Under the pieces are notes generated by a model. The model was not told the DNA's origin. It did not search any database and worked only from the letters and a program-made list of their open reading frames with translations. Shown in pieces: positions 8,995-18,342 of a stretch of DNA of 64,000 bases. Every line of letters starts with the position of its first letter. The first letter of the stretch is position 1. Origin of the DNA: Mycolicibacter virginiensis. GTDB lineage: Bacteria; Actinomycetota; Actinomycetes; Mycobacteriales; Mycobacteriaceae. Location of the stretch: assembly GCF_022374935.2 (NCBI RefSeq), contig NZ_CP092430.2, positions 372,001 through 436,000 of the forward strand. Direction: 5' to 3'. Both the position numbers and the translations under genes were made by a program.

Positions 8995-10113
8995 ATGGAT
9001 CTCCTCTGGGCGAATCGCGCCGAAAGCGCCGAAGCCGCCGTCACCGCGAGGCATCTCAAGTCGCTCTGGCACCTGCCGGGCACTCAGCTGGGGGTGGTGG
9101 CCTGGCCACCGATCCGGCGCGCCCCGCACTGGCACTACTGGTGGCAGGCGCACCTGCTGGACTGCCTGGTCGACGCCCAGTTGCGCGACCCGCAACCTCA
9201 ACGGGCGACCGCAATCAAGCGACAGATCCGCACCCACCGGCTGCGCAACGTGGGCCGCTGGACCAACGCCTACTACGACGACATGGCCTGGCTGGCGTTG
9301 GCGCTTCAGCGGGCCTGCCTGGTCACCGGCCTCAACCGACGACGTGCGCTGGGCACCTTGACCCGGCAGCTGACCGACTCATGGATGCCGGAGGCCGGCG
9401 GCGGCATCCCGTGGCGCAAGGACGAAGAGGACCTTCTGCCCTTTTTTAATGCCCCCGCCAACGGTCCGGCCGGGATCTTTCTGGCCCGCGAACCCGGGTG
9501 GCTTCAGCGTGCCCAGCAGATGGGCGACTGGATCGACGCCACCCTGATCGACCCGGACACCGACTTGGTGTTCGACGGCATCAGGGAAGGTTCGCTGGTG
9601 CGGGCCGAGTACACCTACTGCCAGGGCGTAGTGCTCGGGCTGGAGACCGAGTTGGCGGCGCGCACCGGGGAGCCGCGCCACGCCGCTCGAGTGCACCGGT
9701 TGGTGGCTGCGGTGAGCAAGCGGATGGCCCCGGGCGGGGTGATCAAGGGCGCCGGCGGCGGCGACGGCGGGCTGTTCGCCGGGATCACCGCCCGCTACCT
9801 GGCGCTGGTCGCCACCGCGTTGCCGGGGGACTCTGATGTCGACGCCGAGACACGCGACACCGCCGGCAAGCTGGTGCTGTCGTCGGCGAAATCGGCGTGG
9901 GATTACCGACAAACGGTCGACGGGCTGCCGCTGTTCGGGGCGTTCTGGGACCAGGCCGCCGAGGTGCCCCGGGCCGACGGCGCGGTGGCCACTTCCATCG
10001 CCGGTGCGGTCCGTGAGTCCGAGATCCCCGAACGGGACCTGTCGGTGCAGTTGGGTGGCTGGATGCTGATGGAGGCCGCGCACTGTGTCGCGGCCGCGGT
10101 GCCGTCGCGCTGA
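8995..10113 (+). CDS. Glycoside hydrolase family 76-like protein (Rv0365c homologue)
   Basis: 372-aa protein of the GH76/alpha-1,6-mannanase fold (alpha/alpha toroid). The double aspartate YYDDMAW (about residues 96-102) matches the catalytic pair of that family. Other typical segments are EYTYCQGVVLGLE and GLPLFGAFWDQAA. No signal peptide is seen, so the protein is probably cytoplasmic despite its glycan-hydrolase fold. Start ATG 8995 gives the MDLLWANRAE N-terminus. Its stop codon forms part of the downstream inverted repeat. The substrate is unproven; mannan or a related polymer is the obvious guess. Confidence 0.8.
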   Translation: MDLLWANRAESAEAAVTARHLKSLWHLPGTQLGVVAWPPIRRAPHWHYWWQAHLLDCLVDAQLRDPQPQRATAIKRQIRTHRLRNVGRWTNAYYDDMAWLALALQRACLVTGLNRRRALGTLTRQLTDSWMPEAGGGIPWRKDEEDLLPFFNAPANGPAGIFLAREPGWLQRAQQMGDWIDATLIDPDTDLVFDGIREGSLVRAEYTYCQGVVLGLETELAARTGEPRHAARVHRLVAAVSKRMAPGGVIKGAGGGDGGLFAGITARYLALVATALPGDSDVDAETRDTAGKLVLSSAKSAWDYRQTVDGLPLFGAFWDQAAEVPRADGAVATSIAGAVRESEIPERDLSVQLGGWMLMEAAHCVAAAVPSR

Positions 10114-10167
10114 CTCTGCGCTGAGGCTGCGGTCTACTCGGACTTTTGCGCCGTGAGCGCAGAGTCA
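10112..10167. terminator. Inverted repeat between convergent GH76 and dedA
   Basis: Arms TGACTCTGCGCTGA (from 10111) and TGAGCGCAGAGTCA (10154-10167) pair over 13 of 14 bases. The left arm starts with the stop codon of the upstream gene. The right arm encodes the last residues of DedA on the other strand. The same arm sequence recurs at 32926-32984. Confidence 0.6.
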
Positions 10168-10826
10168 ACGTCGGAAGTCGCCGCGCCGCCGCGGCGGCTG
10201 CGGTAGGCCTTCGCCGTGGCGATGAACGCCGGGATCATCGACACGAACAGGATCACCAGGATGATCTTTTCCAGGTTTTCGTGGACGAATGGCACGTTGC
10301 CCAGGAAGTAGCCCAGCGTCGTCACCCCGGCGCCCCACAAAATGCCGCCGACGATGTCGAATGCCAGGTACACCGGGTAGCGCATGTAGGACACCCCCGC
10401 GACCACCGGCACGAACGTCCGGACGAACGGCGCGAACCGGGCCAGGATGATCGCCCACGGCCCGTACTTCTCGAAGAACGCGTGCGACTCGGTGACGTAG
10501 TGCTTCTTGAAGAAGCGGGAATCTTCCTTCTTGAACAGCGCCGGCCCGATCCGCCGACCGATGAAGTAGCCGCACTGATCGCCCAGCACGGCCACGACAG
10601 CGACCGCGGGCGCCAATATCCAGATGTCGGGAGCCAGCCCCTTGGCGGCCAGCAGACCGCCGGTGAACAGCAGTGATTCACCCGGAAGCAGGGGGAACAG
10701 CAGGCCGGTCTCGATGAAGACCACCACCAGGATGGCCGGCAGTACGGCGCCGTGGAAGATGCCCCCGGCACCCAGCCAATACATCGGGTCCAGCAGGCCC
10801 GGCATCGCGACCGCGGTGGTGCTCAT
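10134..10826 (-). CDS. DedA-family membrane protein (Rv0364 homologue)
   Basis: 230-aa polytopic inner-membrane protein of the DedA/VTT superfamily, whose members act in lipid-carrier (undecaprenyl phosphate or PE) flipping and membrane homeostasis. Signature segments: FIETGLLFPLLPGESLLF, a G-x-x-x-G-rich re-entrant region (GDQCGYFIGRRIG), FARFAPFVRTFVPVVAG-like motif with the conserved Arg residues, and terminal helices. The basic C-terminus ends inside the inverted repeat. It is divergent from fba as in M. tuberculosis. Confidence 0.9.
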   Translation of the reverse strand: MSTTAVAMPGLLDPMYWLGAGGIFHGAVLPAILVVVFIETGLLFPLLPGESLLFTGGLLAAKGLAPDIWILAPAVAVVAVLGDQCGYFIGRRIGPALFKKEDSRFFKKHYVTESHAFFEKYGPWAIILARFAPFVRTFVPVVAGVSYMRYPVYLAFDIVGGILWGAGVTTLGYFLGNVPFVHENLEKIILVILFVSMIPAFIATAKAYRSRRGGAATSDVDSALTAQKSE

Positions 10827-10913
10827 GACGCACCAACATACCGGGGGCCACCGGTGAAACCGCCCCTGCGATACTCGAGGGCAGTTTCGGTCAGCTCAGA
10901 GGAGAGATTTCCC

Positions 10914-11948
10914 ATGCCCATCGCCACCCCCGAGATCTATGCCGAGATGCTGGGCCGCGCCAAGGAGAACGCGTACGCGTTCCCCGCGATCAACTGCACG
11001 TCGTCGGAGACCATCAACGCGGCGATCAAGGGTTTCGCGGACGCGGGCAGTGACGGCATCATCCAGTTTTCCACCGGCGGAGCCGAATTCGGCTCCGGAC
11101 TGGGCGTCAAGGACATGGTTACCGGCGCGGTGGCGCTGGCCGAGTTCACCCACGTGATCGCCGCCAAGTACCCGATCAACGTGGCCCTGCACACCGACCA
11201 CTGCCCGAAGGACAAGCTGGACGGGTTCGTGCGGCCGCTGCTGGCGATCTCGGCGGAGCGGGTCAAGGCCGGCGAGAACCCACTGTTCCAGTCGCACATG
11301 TGGGACGGCTCGGCGGTGCCGATCGATGAGAACCTGGAGATCGCCGCTGAACTGCTCGGTGCTGCTGTCCGCTCCAAGATCATCCTTGAGGTGGAGATCG
11401 GCGTGGTCGGCGGTGAAGAGGACGGCGTGGAAGCCGAGATCAACGAGAAGCTCTACACCTCGCCCGAAGACTTCGAGAAGACCGTCGCCGCCCTGGGCGC
11501 CGGCGAGAAGGGCCAGTACCTGCTGGCCGCGACCTTCGGCAACGTGCACGGCGTGTACAAGCCGGGCAACGTCAAGCTGCGCCCGGACATCCTGGCCGAG
11601 GGCCAGAAGGTGGCGTCGGCCAAGCTGGGCCTGGCTGACGGCTCCAAGCCGTTCGACTTCGTCTTCCACGGCGGCTCGGGCTCGCTGAAGTCCGAGATCG
11701 AGGAGGCGCTGCGCTACGGCGTGGTGAAGATGAACGTCGACACCGACACCCAGTACGCGTTCACCCGCCCGATCGCCGCGCACATGTTCACCAACTACGA
11801 CGGTGTGCTCAAGGTTGACGGCGAGGTCGGCAACAAGAAGGTCTACGACCCGCGCAGCTACCTCAAGAAGGCCGAGGCCGCCATGACCGAGCGGGTCATC
11901 GAGGCCTGCAACGACCTGCACAGCGCCGGCAAGACCCTGAGCAGCTGA
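10914..11948 (+). CDS. fba: Fructose-bisphosphate aldolase, class II
   Basis: 344-aa zinc-dependent aldolase of glycolysis and gluconeogenesis, splitting fructose 1,6-bisphosphate into DHAP and glyceraldehyde 3-phosphate. Zn ligands and active-site segments are present: LHTDHCPKDKLDG, EVEIGVVGGEEDGVE, FGNVHGVYKPG, FHGGSGS and KMNVDTDTQ. The start ATG 10914 follows GAGGAGAG at 10899-10906, which rules out the longer upstream frame. A strong bidirectional hairpin follows. In M. tuberculosis mgtE (Rv0362) lies beside this gene; here it is absent. Confidence 0.97.
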   Translation: MPIATPEIYAEMLGRAKENAYAFPAINCTSSETINAAIKGFADAGSDGIIQFSTGGAEFGSGLGVKDMVTGAVALAEFTHVIAAKYPINVALHTDHCPKDKLDGFVRPLLAISAERVKAGENPLFQSHMWDGSAVPIDENLEIAAELLGAAVRSKIILEVEIGVVGGEEDGVEAEINEKLYTSPEDFEKTVAALGAGEKGQYLLAATFGNVHGVYKPGNVKLRPDILAEGQKVASAKLGLADGSKPFDFVFHGGSGSLKSEIEEALRYGVVKMNVDTDTQYAFTRPIAAHMFTNYDGVLKVDGEVGNKKVYDPRSYLKKAEAAMTERVIEACNDLHSAGKTLSS

Positions 11949-11972
11949 CCGGTCTCAGCGCCGAGTATTCGC

Positions 11973-12010
11973 CAAAGCCCCCGATTCCCACGCGGATTGG
12001 GGGCTTTGGT
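11973..12010. terminator. Bidirectional terminator between fba and the Rv0361 homologue
   Basis: 14-bp arms at 11973-11986 and 11997-12010 pair with one T-G around a 10-nt loop. The outer ends read CCAAAG/CTTTGG, giving short T or A tracts on both strands. Confidence 0.88.
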
Positions 12011-12012
12011 GT

Positions 12013-12879
12013 CTAGCTGCCGTGTGACTGGCAGATCTTCCACTGGTCGTCGCGGAACTGCAGGTCGAAGCTGCGCGTCGAGCGGACTCGCGGCTCGTAG
12101 GCCATAAAGGCGGTGACGTTGGCTTCGGCCTGACCGTCGTTGACCACGACCTCGTCGATGCTGGCGACAACCGGGTATTGCTTGGCCGCCGCAATGCGCT
12201 GGTAGGTGTCGTCCCAGGCCTTTTGGTCGTAGTTGACGTAGCGGTCGCGAATGTCGCCGCAGGTAAGGCTGCGCAGTGCCGCCAGATCACCGTTCTGCAT
12301 GGCGATGTCGAAGTTTTGGATGGTGGCCCGCACATGCTCTTCCTGCGAGGCGGCCTGCCGAGTGTCGCGGGTCAGCCACAGTGTGCCCAGTACCGCGATG
12401 GCTGCGAGCGCCAAGATGATCAGGATCACCGCCATCACCCAGCCCCAGCTGCGGGACACGGTAGACGGCAGTTTGCCGCCGACTCGAGCCGGAATCTGTT
12501 GCGGTATCGCCTTTCCCGTCTCATCGCTCTGCTGAGCGATCAGTTCGGTGTCCGCATCGCCCACCGACGGGATGACCTCGGTGTGCCCGGCGTCGAACCC
12601 GGGAGCGGTGAAGCGGCGTTCCGGTGATCCGTCGGGTCCGGGTTCCTTGGGGGCGGCCTCGGTGGTGATCACCTCGGTGACGGCGTCGGCTTCGGCCGGT
12701 GTCTCCGCCAGGATGGCCGTCGCGGTCTCGTCGTCCGCCGAGGCGACAGGCTGGATCTGGGTGACCTGATCGTCGCCGTCGGGCTGCTCGACCGGGGTGG
12801 CATCGCCGGGCCCGGGACCCTCATCGGATGCGGGTGGGGCGGGGACGTCGTCGCGGTCGGGGCCGGATGGGTTCGGCAT
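12013..12879 (-). CDS. Membrane protein with extracytoplasmic DUF4878-like domain (Rv0361 homologue)
   Basis: 288-aa single-pass membrane protein. Residues 1 to about 155 are acidic, Pro/Asp/Glu-rich and disordered. One transmembrane helix follows (WVMAVILIILALAAIAVL). The extracytoplasmic domain is about 110 residues with two cysteines (LTCGDIRD and WKICQSHGS) that could form a disulfide. Start ATG (12879) follows GGGAGGA. No catalytic motif is visible. Its partner might be cell-wall machinery, but function is unknown. Confidence 0.75.
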   Translation of the reverse strand: MPNPSGPDRDDVPAPPASDEGPGPGDATPVEQPDGDDQVTQIQPVASADDETATAILAETPAEADAVTEVITTEAAPKEPGPDGSPERRFTAPGFDAGHTEVIPSVGDADTELIAQQSDETGKAIPQQIPARVGGKLPSTVSRSWGWVMAVILIILALAAIAVLGTLWLTRDTRQAASQEEHVRATIQNFDIAMQNGDLAALRSLTCGDIRDRYVNYDQKAWDDTYQRIAAAKQYPVVASIDEVVVNDGQAEANVTAFMAYEPRVRSTRSFDLQFRDDQWKICQSHGS

Positions 12880-12978
12880 GGGCTGCTGCTGTCCTCCCGC
12901 TAGCGAATCTGCTGGGCGCCAGCTTACTGAGCCAGGCTGCGGATTGCCGGAGTGGCTGGCCATGTGCGGCACGGCAGA

Positions 12979-13404
12979 ATGAACGATGTGACTCTCACCG
13001 GTGATCTTCTGCGCCCCGATCCGATCTTGCTGCCCGGCGATCCCGACGCCGAGGCCGGCCTGCGGGCCGGTCAGGACCCCGCTGTAGTCGCGGCCGCGCA
13101 TCCGGCGGCCTCGGTCGCGTGGGCGGTGTTGGCCGAAGCGGCATTGGCCGAGGACAAGGCGGTCACCGCCTACGCCTACGCGCGCACCGGTTACCACCGC
13201 GGCCTGGACCAGCTGCGCCGCAACGGGTGGAAGGGTTACGGCCCGGTGCCGTACGCGCATGAACCCAACCGTGGCTTCTTGCGGTGTGTGGCCGCGCTGG
13301 CGCGTGCTGCCACCGCCATCGGGGAGACCGACGAGCAGGCGCGCTGTCTGGCTCTGCTCGACGACTGCGACCCCGACGCCCGCTCGGCGCTCGGGCTGAG
13401 CTGA
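12979..13404 (+). CDS. DUF3151 family protein (Rv0360c homologue)
   Basis: 141-aa soluble cytoplasmic protein of unknown function, mostly alpha-helical and TPR-like in appearance (repeated Ala-rich helices, AAEAALAEDKAVTAYAYART). A conserved GWKGYGPVPYAHEPNRGFLR segment follows. It starts at ATG 12979 and is divergent from the Rv0361 homologue across about 100 bp. The family is restricted to actinobacteria and is usually next to Rv0361 or Rv0359 homologues. Confidence 0.82.
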   Translation: MNDVTLTGDLLRPDPILLPGDPDAEAGLRAGQDPAVVAAAHPAASVAWAVLAEAALAEDKAVTAYAYARTGYHRGLDQLRRNGWKGYGPVPYAHEPNRGFLRCVAALARAATAIGETDEQARCLALLDDCDPDARSALGLS

Positions 13405-13416
13405 CCCACTAGGGCA

Positions 13417-14304
13417 TCAGCATCCGAGTGGGCAACGACCACCCTGCCCGGCAGGTTCCACCTGCACGGTGGCGTGGGTCAGCCCGCGAGCGGCCAGCAC
13501 GGCCCGAGCGTCGGCCAATACGCGGCCGGCGTCGGCGCTGGTGCCCAGGTGGGCGGTGGCCATGTCTTGGCCCGGCACCAACGTCCAGACGTGCAGGTCG
13601 TGCACGTCGGTGACGCCGTCGACGGCAGCGAGCGCCGCGCGGAGCTCGGCGACGTCGATGTGGCTGGGGGAGGCCTCCGACAGGATCCGCAGGGCCGCGC
13701 CGGCCAGCGCGAATGCCCGCGGAAGCACCCACAGCGCGACGAAGACCGCGACCACCACGTCGGCGTAGGGCCATCCGGTGGTGATGGTGACCACGCCGGC
13801 GATCAGCACTCCTACGCTGCCGACGGTGTCGGCGACCACCTCCATGTAGGCGCCGCGGACCGCGAGGCTCTCGGTCGAGTGCGATCGCAACAGTAGGGCG
13901 ACGCCGATGTTGACGGTCAGTCCGGCCAGAGCGACCACGATCATCGGCACCCCGGGCACGTCCGGCGCGGTGCCGATGCGGCGGACCGCCTCGGTGAGGA
14001 TGAACGTCGCCACCCCGATCAGCAGTACCGCGTTGGCGACCGCGGTGAACACCTCGGCGCGGTGCCAGCCGTAGGTGCGCGACGGTGATGTGCTGCCGCG
14101 CCGCGCCAACATCACCGCCGCCACTCCCATGAACAGGGCGGCCAGGTCGGTCAGCAGATGGCCTGCGTCGGCCAGCAGCGCCATCGAGTTGATGGTGATC
14201 GCCGTGGTCAGTTCGATGACGAAGAACGCGCTCAGGATGGCGGCGCCGACGACCATTCGAGACAGCCGGGAGTCGGTATGACGGTGATCGTGACCGGCGC
14301 CCAT
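13417..14304 (-). CDS. Cation diffusion facilitator (Zn2+/Cd2+/Co2+ efflux)
   Basis: 295-aa CDF antiporter with six predicted membrane helices. The metal-site motif in helix 2 is LLADAGHLLTD (HxxxD), with the second site in helix 5 (EVVADTVGSVGV). The N-terminus is His-rich (GHDHRHTD), the C-terminal cytoplasmic domain is CDF-like (VHDLHVWTLVPGQ), and the end is CPLGC. ATG 14304 has no Shine-Dalgarno. TATATT lies 7-12 nt upstream on this strand, so the mRNA is probably leaderless. The gene interrupts the Rv0360c-Rv0359 neighbourhood of M. tuberculosis. Confidence 0.9.
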   Translation of the reverse strand: MGAGHDHRHTDSRLSRMVVGAAILSAFFVIELTTAITINSMALLADAGHLLTDLAALFMGVAAVMLARRGSTSPSRTYGWHRAEVFTAVANAVLLIGVATFILTEAVRRIGTAPDVPGVPMIVVALAGLTVNIGVALLLRSHSTESLAVRGAYMEVVADTVGSVGVLIAGVVTITTGWPYADVVVAVFVALWVLPRAFALAGAALRILSEASPSHIDVAELRAALAAVDGVTDVHDLHVWTLVPGQDMATAHLGTSADAGRVLADARAVLAARGLTHATVQVEPAGQGGRCPLGC

Positions 14305-14372
14305 GGGAGGTGAATATAGGCGGACCGGCCCGCTGTCGGGCGTGAAGTCGGGTTCACGTCCGGGCGGGGAAC

Positions 14373-15158
14373 TCAGAACCAGGAGTTCCAGAACTGCGTC
14401 AGGCTCAAACCCCACGACACCAGCAGGCGCGGCACATCGAACAGGTCGAAGAACCACAACACCATGCCGAAGAACTTCTGATTCAGCATCGGCGACGCCA
14501 GCAGCAACATCAGCAGCACCAGCAGGCCCCACTGCTGGAACGGCGCCACGGCGCGTTGGGTGGCCGGACTCAGGTGGGGCTCCAGCGCGCCATAGCCGTC
14601 CAGGCCCGGCACCGGCAGCAGGTTCAGCACCACTGCGGTCAATTCCAGGAAGCCCAAAAACGCCACTCCGGACCAGAACACCGGGTGGGCGGGGTCGTAG
14701 AGGACGCGAGTGGCGCCCAGCAGCAGCACGGCCAGCACCAGGTTGGCGGCCGGGCCCGCCAGGCTGACCAGGGTGCGGCGCCGCGGCGTCATGAACGATG
14801 TCTGCACATAGACCGCCCCGCCGGGCAGCCCGATGCCGCCCAGCACGATGAACAGCATCGGCAGCACCAGGGACAGGCCTGGATGGGTGTAGCGCAGCGG
14901 GTTGAGGGTCAGATAGCCGCGCATCTGGGCGCCGTGGTCACCGAACCGCCACGCGGTGTAGGCGTGACCGAACTCGTGCAGACACAGTGAGACCAGCCAG
15001 CCGGCGATGACGAAGACGAACACCCCGGCGTAGGCGAGCGGCCGGATCTCTTCACCGGCCTGCCACGCCAGTGCACCGCCCAGGACCGTCACGGCTACCA
15101 GTGCCAGGAAGACCGGGCTGGGCCGTACCGCCTGCCCGCGCAGCGGATGCACGTTCAC
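14373..15158 (-). CDS. Site-2-type zinc metalloprotease, M50 (Rv0359 homologue)
   Basis: 261-aa polytopic membrane protease. It carries the M50 zinc motif HEFGH (about residues 61-65) in a membrane helix and the second motif NLLPVPGLDG (about 181-190), which supplies the third ligand Asp. There are about six hydrophobic helices. No PDZ or CBS domain is present, unlike RseP-type members, so the substrate may be different. It starts 10 bp downstream of the Rv0358 homologue, forming a two-gene operon. Confidence 0.9.
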   Translation of the reverse strand: MNVHPLRGQAVRPSPVFLALVAVTVLGGALAWQAGEEIRPLAYAGVFVFVIAGWLVSLCLHEFGHAYTAWRFGDHGAQMRGYLTLNPLRYTHPGLSLVLPMLFIVLGGIGLPGGAVYVQTSFMTPRRRTLVSLAGPAANLVLAVLLLGATRVLYDPAHPVFWSGVAFLGFLELTAVVLNLLPVPGLDGYGALEPHLSPATQRAVAPFQQWGLLVLLMLLLASPMLNQKFFGMVLWFFDLFDVPRLLVSWGLSLTQFWNSWF

Positions 15159-15168
15159 GCAGTAGAAG

Positions 15169-15861
15169 CTAGCCGACCAGCCTCCAGTCCTCGATGTGCC
15201 GATAAAAGGTGGACCGCTTCACTGTTCGGCTGCTGTAGCTGCCGTCGCGCACCACCAGCGCGCCGGTGGTGCCCAACTGGGCCGCGCGGCCCGCCACCCA
15301 GCGTCGTACCCGGCCGCGCCGGTCCGGGACACCGGCACGCACGCCCGGCGCGGTGCCCATCGGCTCGATCAACACCTCGGCCACGTCCCCGTCGAACAGG
15401 GCGGCATCGTCGACGATTCCCTCACCGTGCAGCACCGCGGCGCCGTCCACCGGCAGCCACCGGCCCACACCCACTAGGGCAGTGCCGGCGTCGTCGCGGA
15501 CCAGCGGCACCGGCGCAGCGGCGCCCCGCCGGGCCCGCCGCGCAGCCCGCCACCCGGCCGGCAGCCGGTAGGCCGCGGTGGCCGGTGTGCGCCGTTGCGG
15601 CACGTACCCGACCTCGACATCGAGCCGGTCGACGCGTAGCAGCCGGGTCAACGTCTGCGCCAGGTCCGTGTCGCCGCCTACCACCACCAACCTGCGATAA
15701 CGGGCGATGGCGGCATCCATGTCGCCGGTGCTCGTATCGGCGCCGACCTGCACTGTTGGCAGCCCCCGCAAGGGGCGAGGCAGCGGCCGTCCGGCAAACA
15801 GCAAGACGACGGTTTCGGGCGGCATCTTCAGGCTCTCGGTGCCGTTAGTGGCGTTCAACAC
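15169..15861 (-). CDS. Conserved hypothetical protein (Rv0358 homologue)
   Basis: 230-aa soluble protein that I do not recognise functionally. The N-terminal half is alpha/beta with LVVVGGDTDLAQTLTRLL, loosely like the nucleotide-binding part of lipid kinases (GGDGT), but the match is too weak to assign an activity. An Arg/Ala-rich middle follows. The C-terminus ends RSTFYRHIEDWRLVG. AAGGAG lies only 1 nt before GTG 15861. TTG one codon later, or ATG at codon 13, could be the real start. It is divergent from purA. Confidence 0.7.
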   Translation of the reverse strand: MLNATNGTESLKMPPETVVLLFAGRPLPRPLRGLPTVQVGADTSTGDMDAAIARYRRLVVVGGDTDLAQTLTRLLRVDRLDVEVGYVPQRRTPATAAYRLPAGWRAARRARRGAAAPVPLVRDDAGTALVGVGRWLPVDGAAVLHGEGIVDDAALFDGDVAEVLIEPMGTAPGVRAGVPDRRGRVRRWVAGRAAQLGTTGALVVRDGSYSSRTVKRSTFYRHIEDWRLVG

Positions 15862-15913
15862 GCTCCTTGTGAATCTCTTCAGATAGGCTCAGTCACCGGC
15901 TGGACCACAGTAA

Positions 15914-17885
<1,972 letters not shown>

Positions 17886-17889
<4 letters not shown>

Positions 17890-18239
17890 CGGCGCGGCCC
17901 GCGCAGCGTCATCGACGCGAACAGGGCCAGAAACGACGCAGCCGGCACCGTGTTGGCGATGCTGTCGCGCACTCGGATGTGCGCGCCGACCGCCAGGACG
18001 AAGTACAACGTCAACGCCGCGGTGGTCAGCCGTGCCAGTCCCGGAAACCGGTGCACCGACAGCAGACCGACCGCCGAAGCGACTTTGACGATCGGCAGGA
18101 CTGGCCTGATCTCTTGCGGAACCTGCACGGTGTCGAGGGCTTTGGCGATGTAGGGCACCGGGATGGCGCAGGCCACCGCGTCGGCGACTTGGAAGGCCGC
18201 CAGCCCCGTGTAGGTCTTCGGCGATGTCAGGACACTCAT
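17886..18239 (-). CDS. Small DoxX-like membrane protein
   Basis: 117-aa protein with four predicted hydrophobic helices, of the DoxX_2-like type. Recognisable features are an N-terminal TYTGLAAFQVADAVACA, a Pro-rich loop before PIVKVASAVGLLS, and HRFPGLARL. Start ATG 18239 is preferred over longer alternatives because the upstream part is Arg-rich and lies in the inverted repeat. Function is unknown. It is convergent with the thioesterase and downstream of the Na+/H+ antiporter. Confidence 0.72.
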
Positions 18240-18274
18240 GGATCCGACCCTAGCCGCGGGGTCGCGCCCATCGC

Positions 18275-18328
18275 GAGTGGGAATCTCACGACGCGACTCG
18301 CCACCCACGCGTCGTGGAATTCCCACTC
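18275..18328. repeat. 21-bp-arm inverted repeat at the synteny break
   Basis: Arms 18275-18295 and 18308-18328 pair over 19 of 21 bases with a 12-nt loop. It sits between the antiporter stop and the DoxX-like start, both on the minus strand. It could terminate the antiporter transcript, but the length and GAGTGGGAA-type arms resemble a dispersed palindrome. Confidence 0.75.
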
Positions 18329-18342
18329 GGCGAGGGGTCCCG

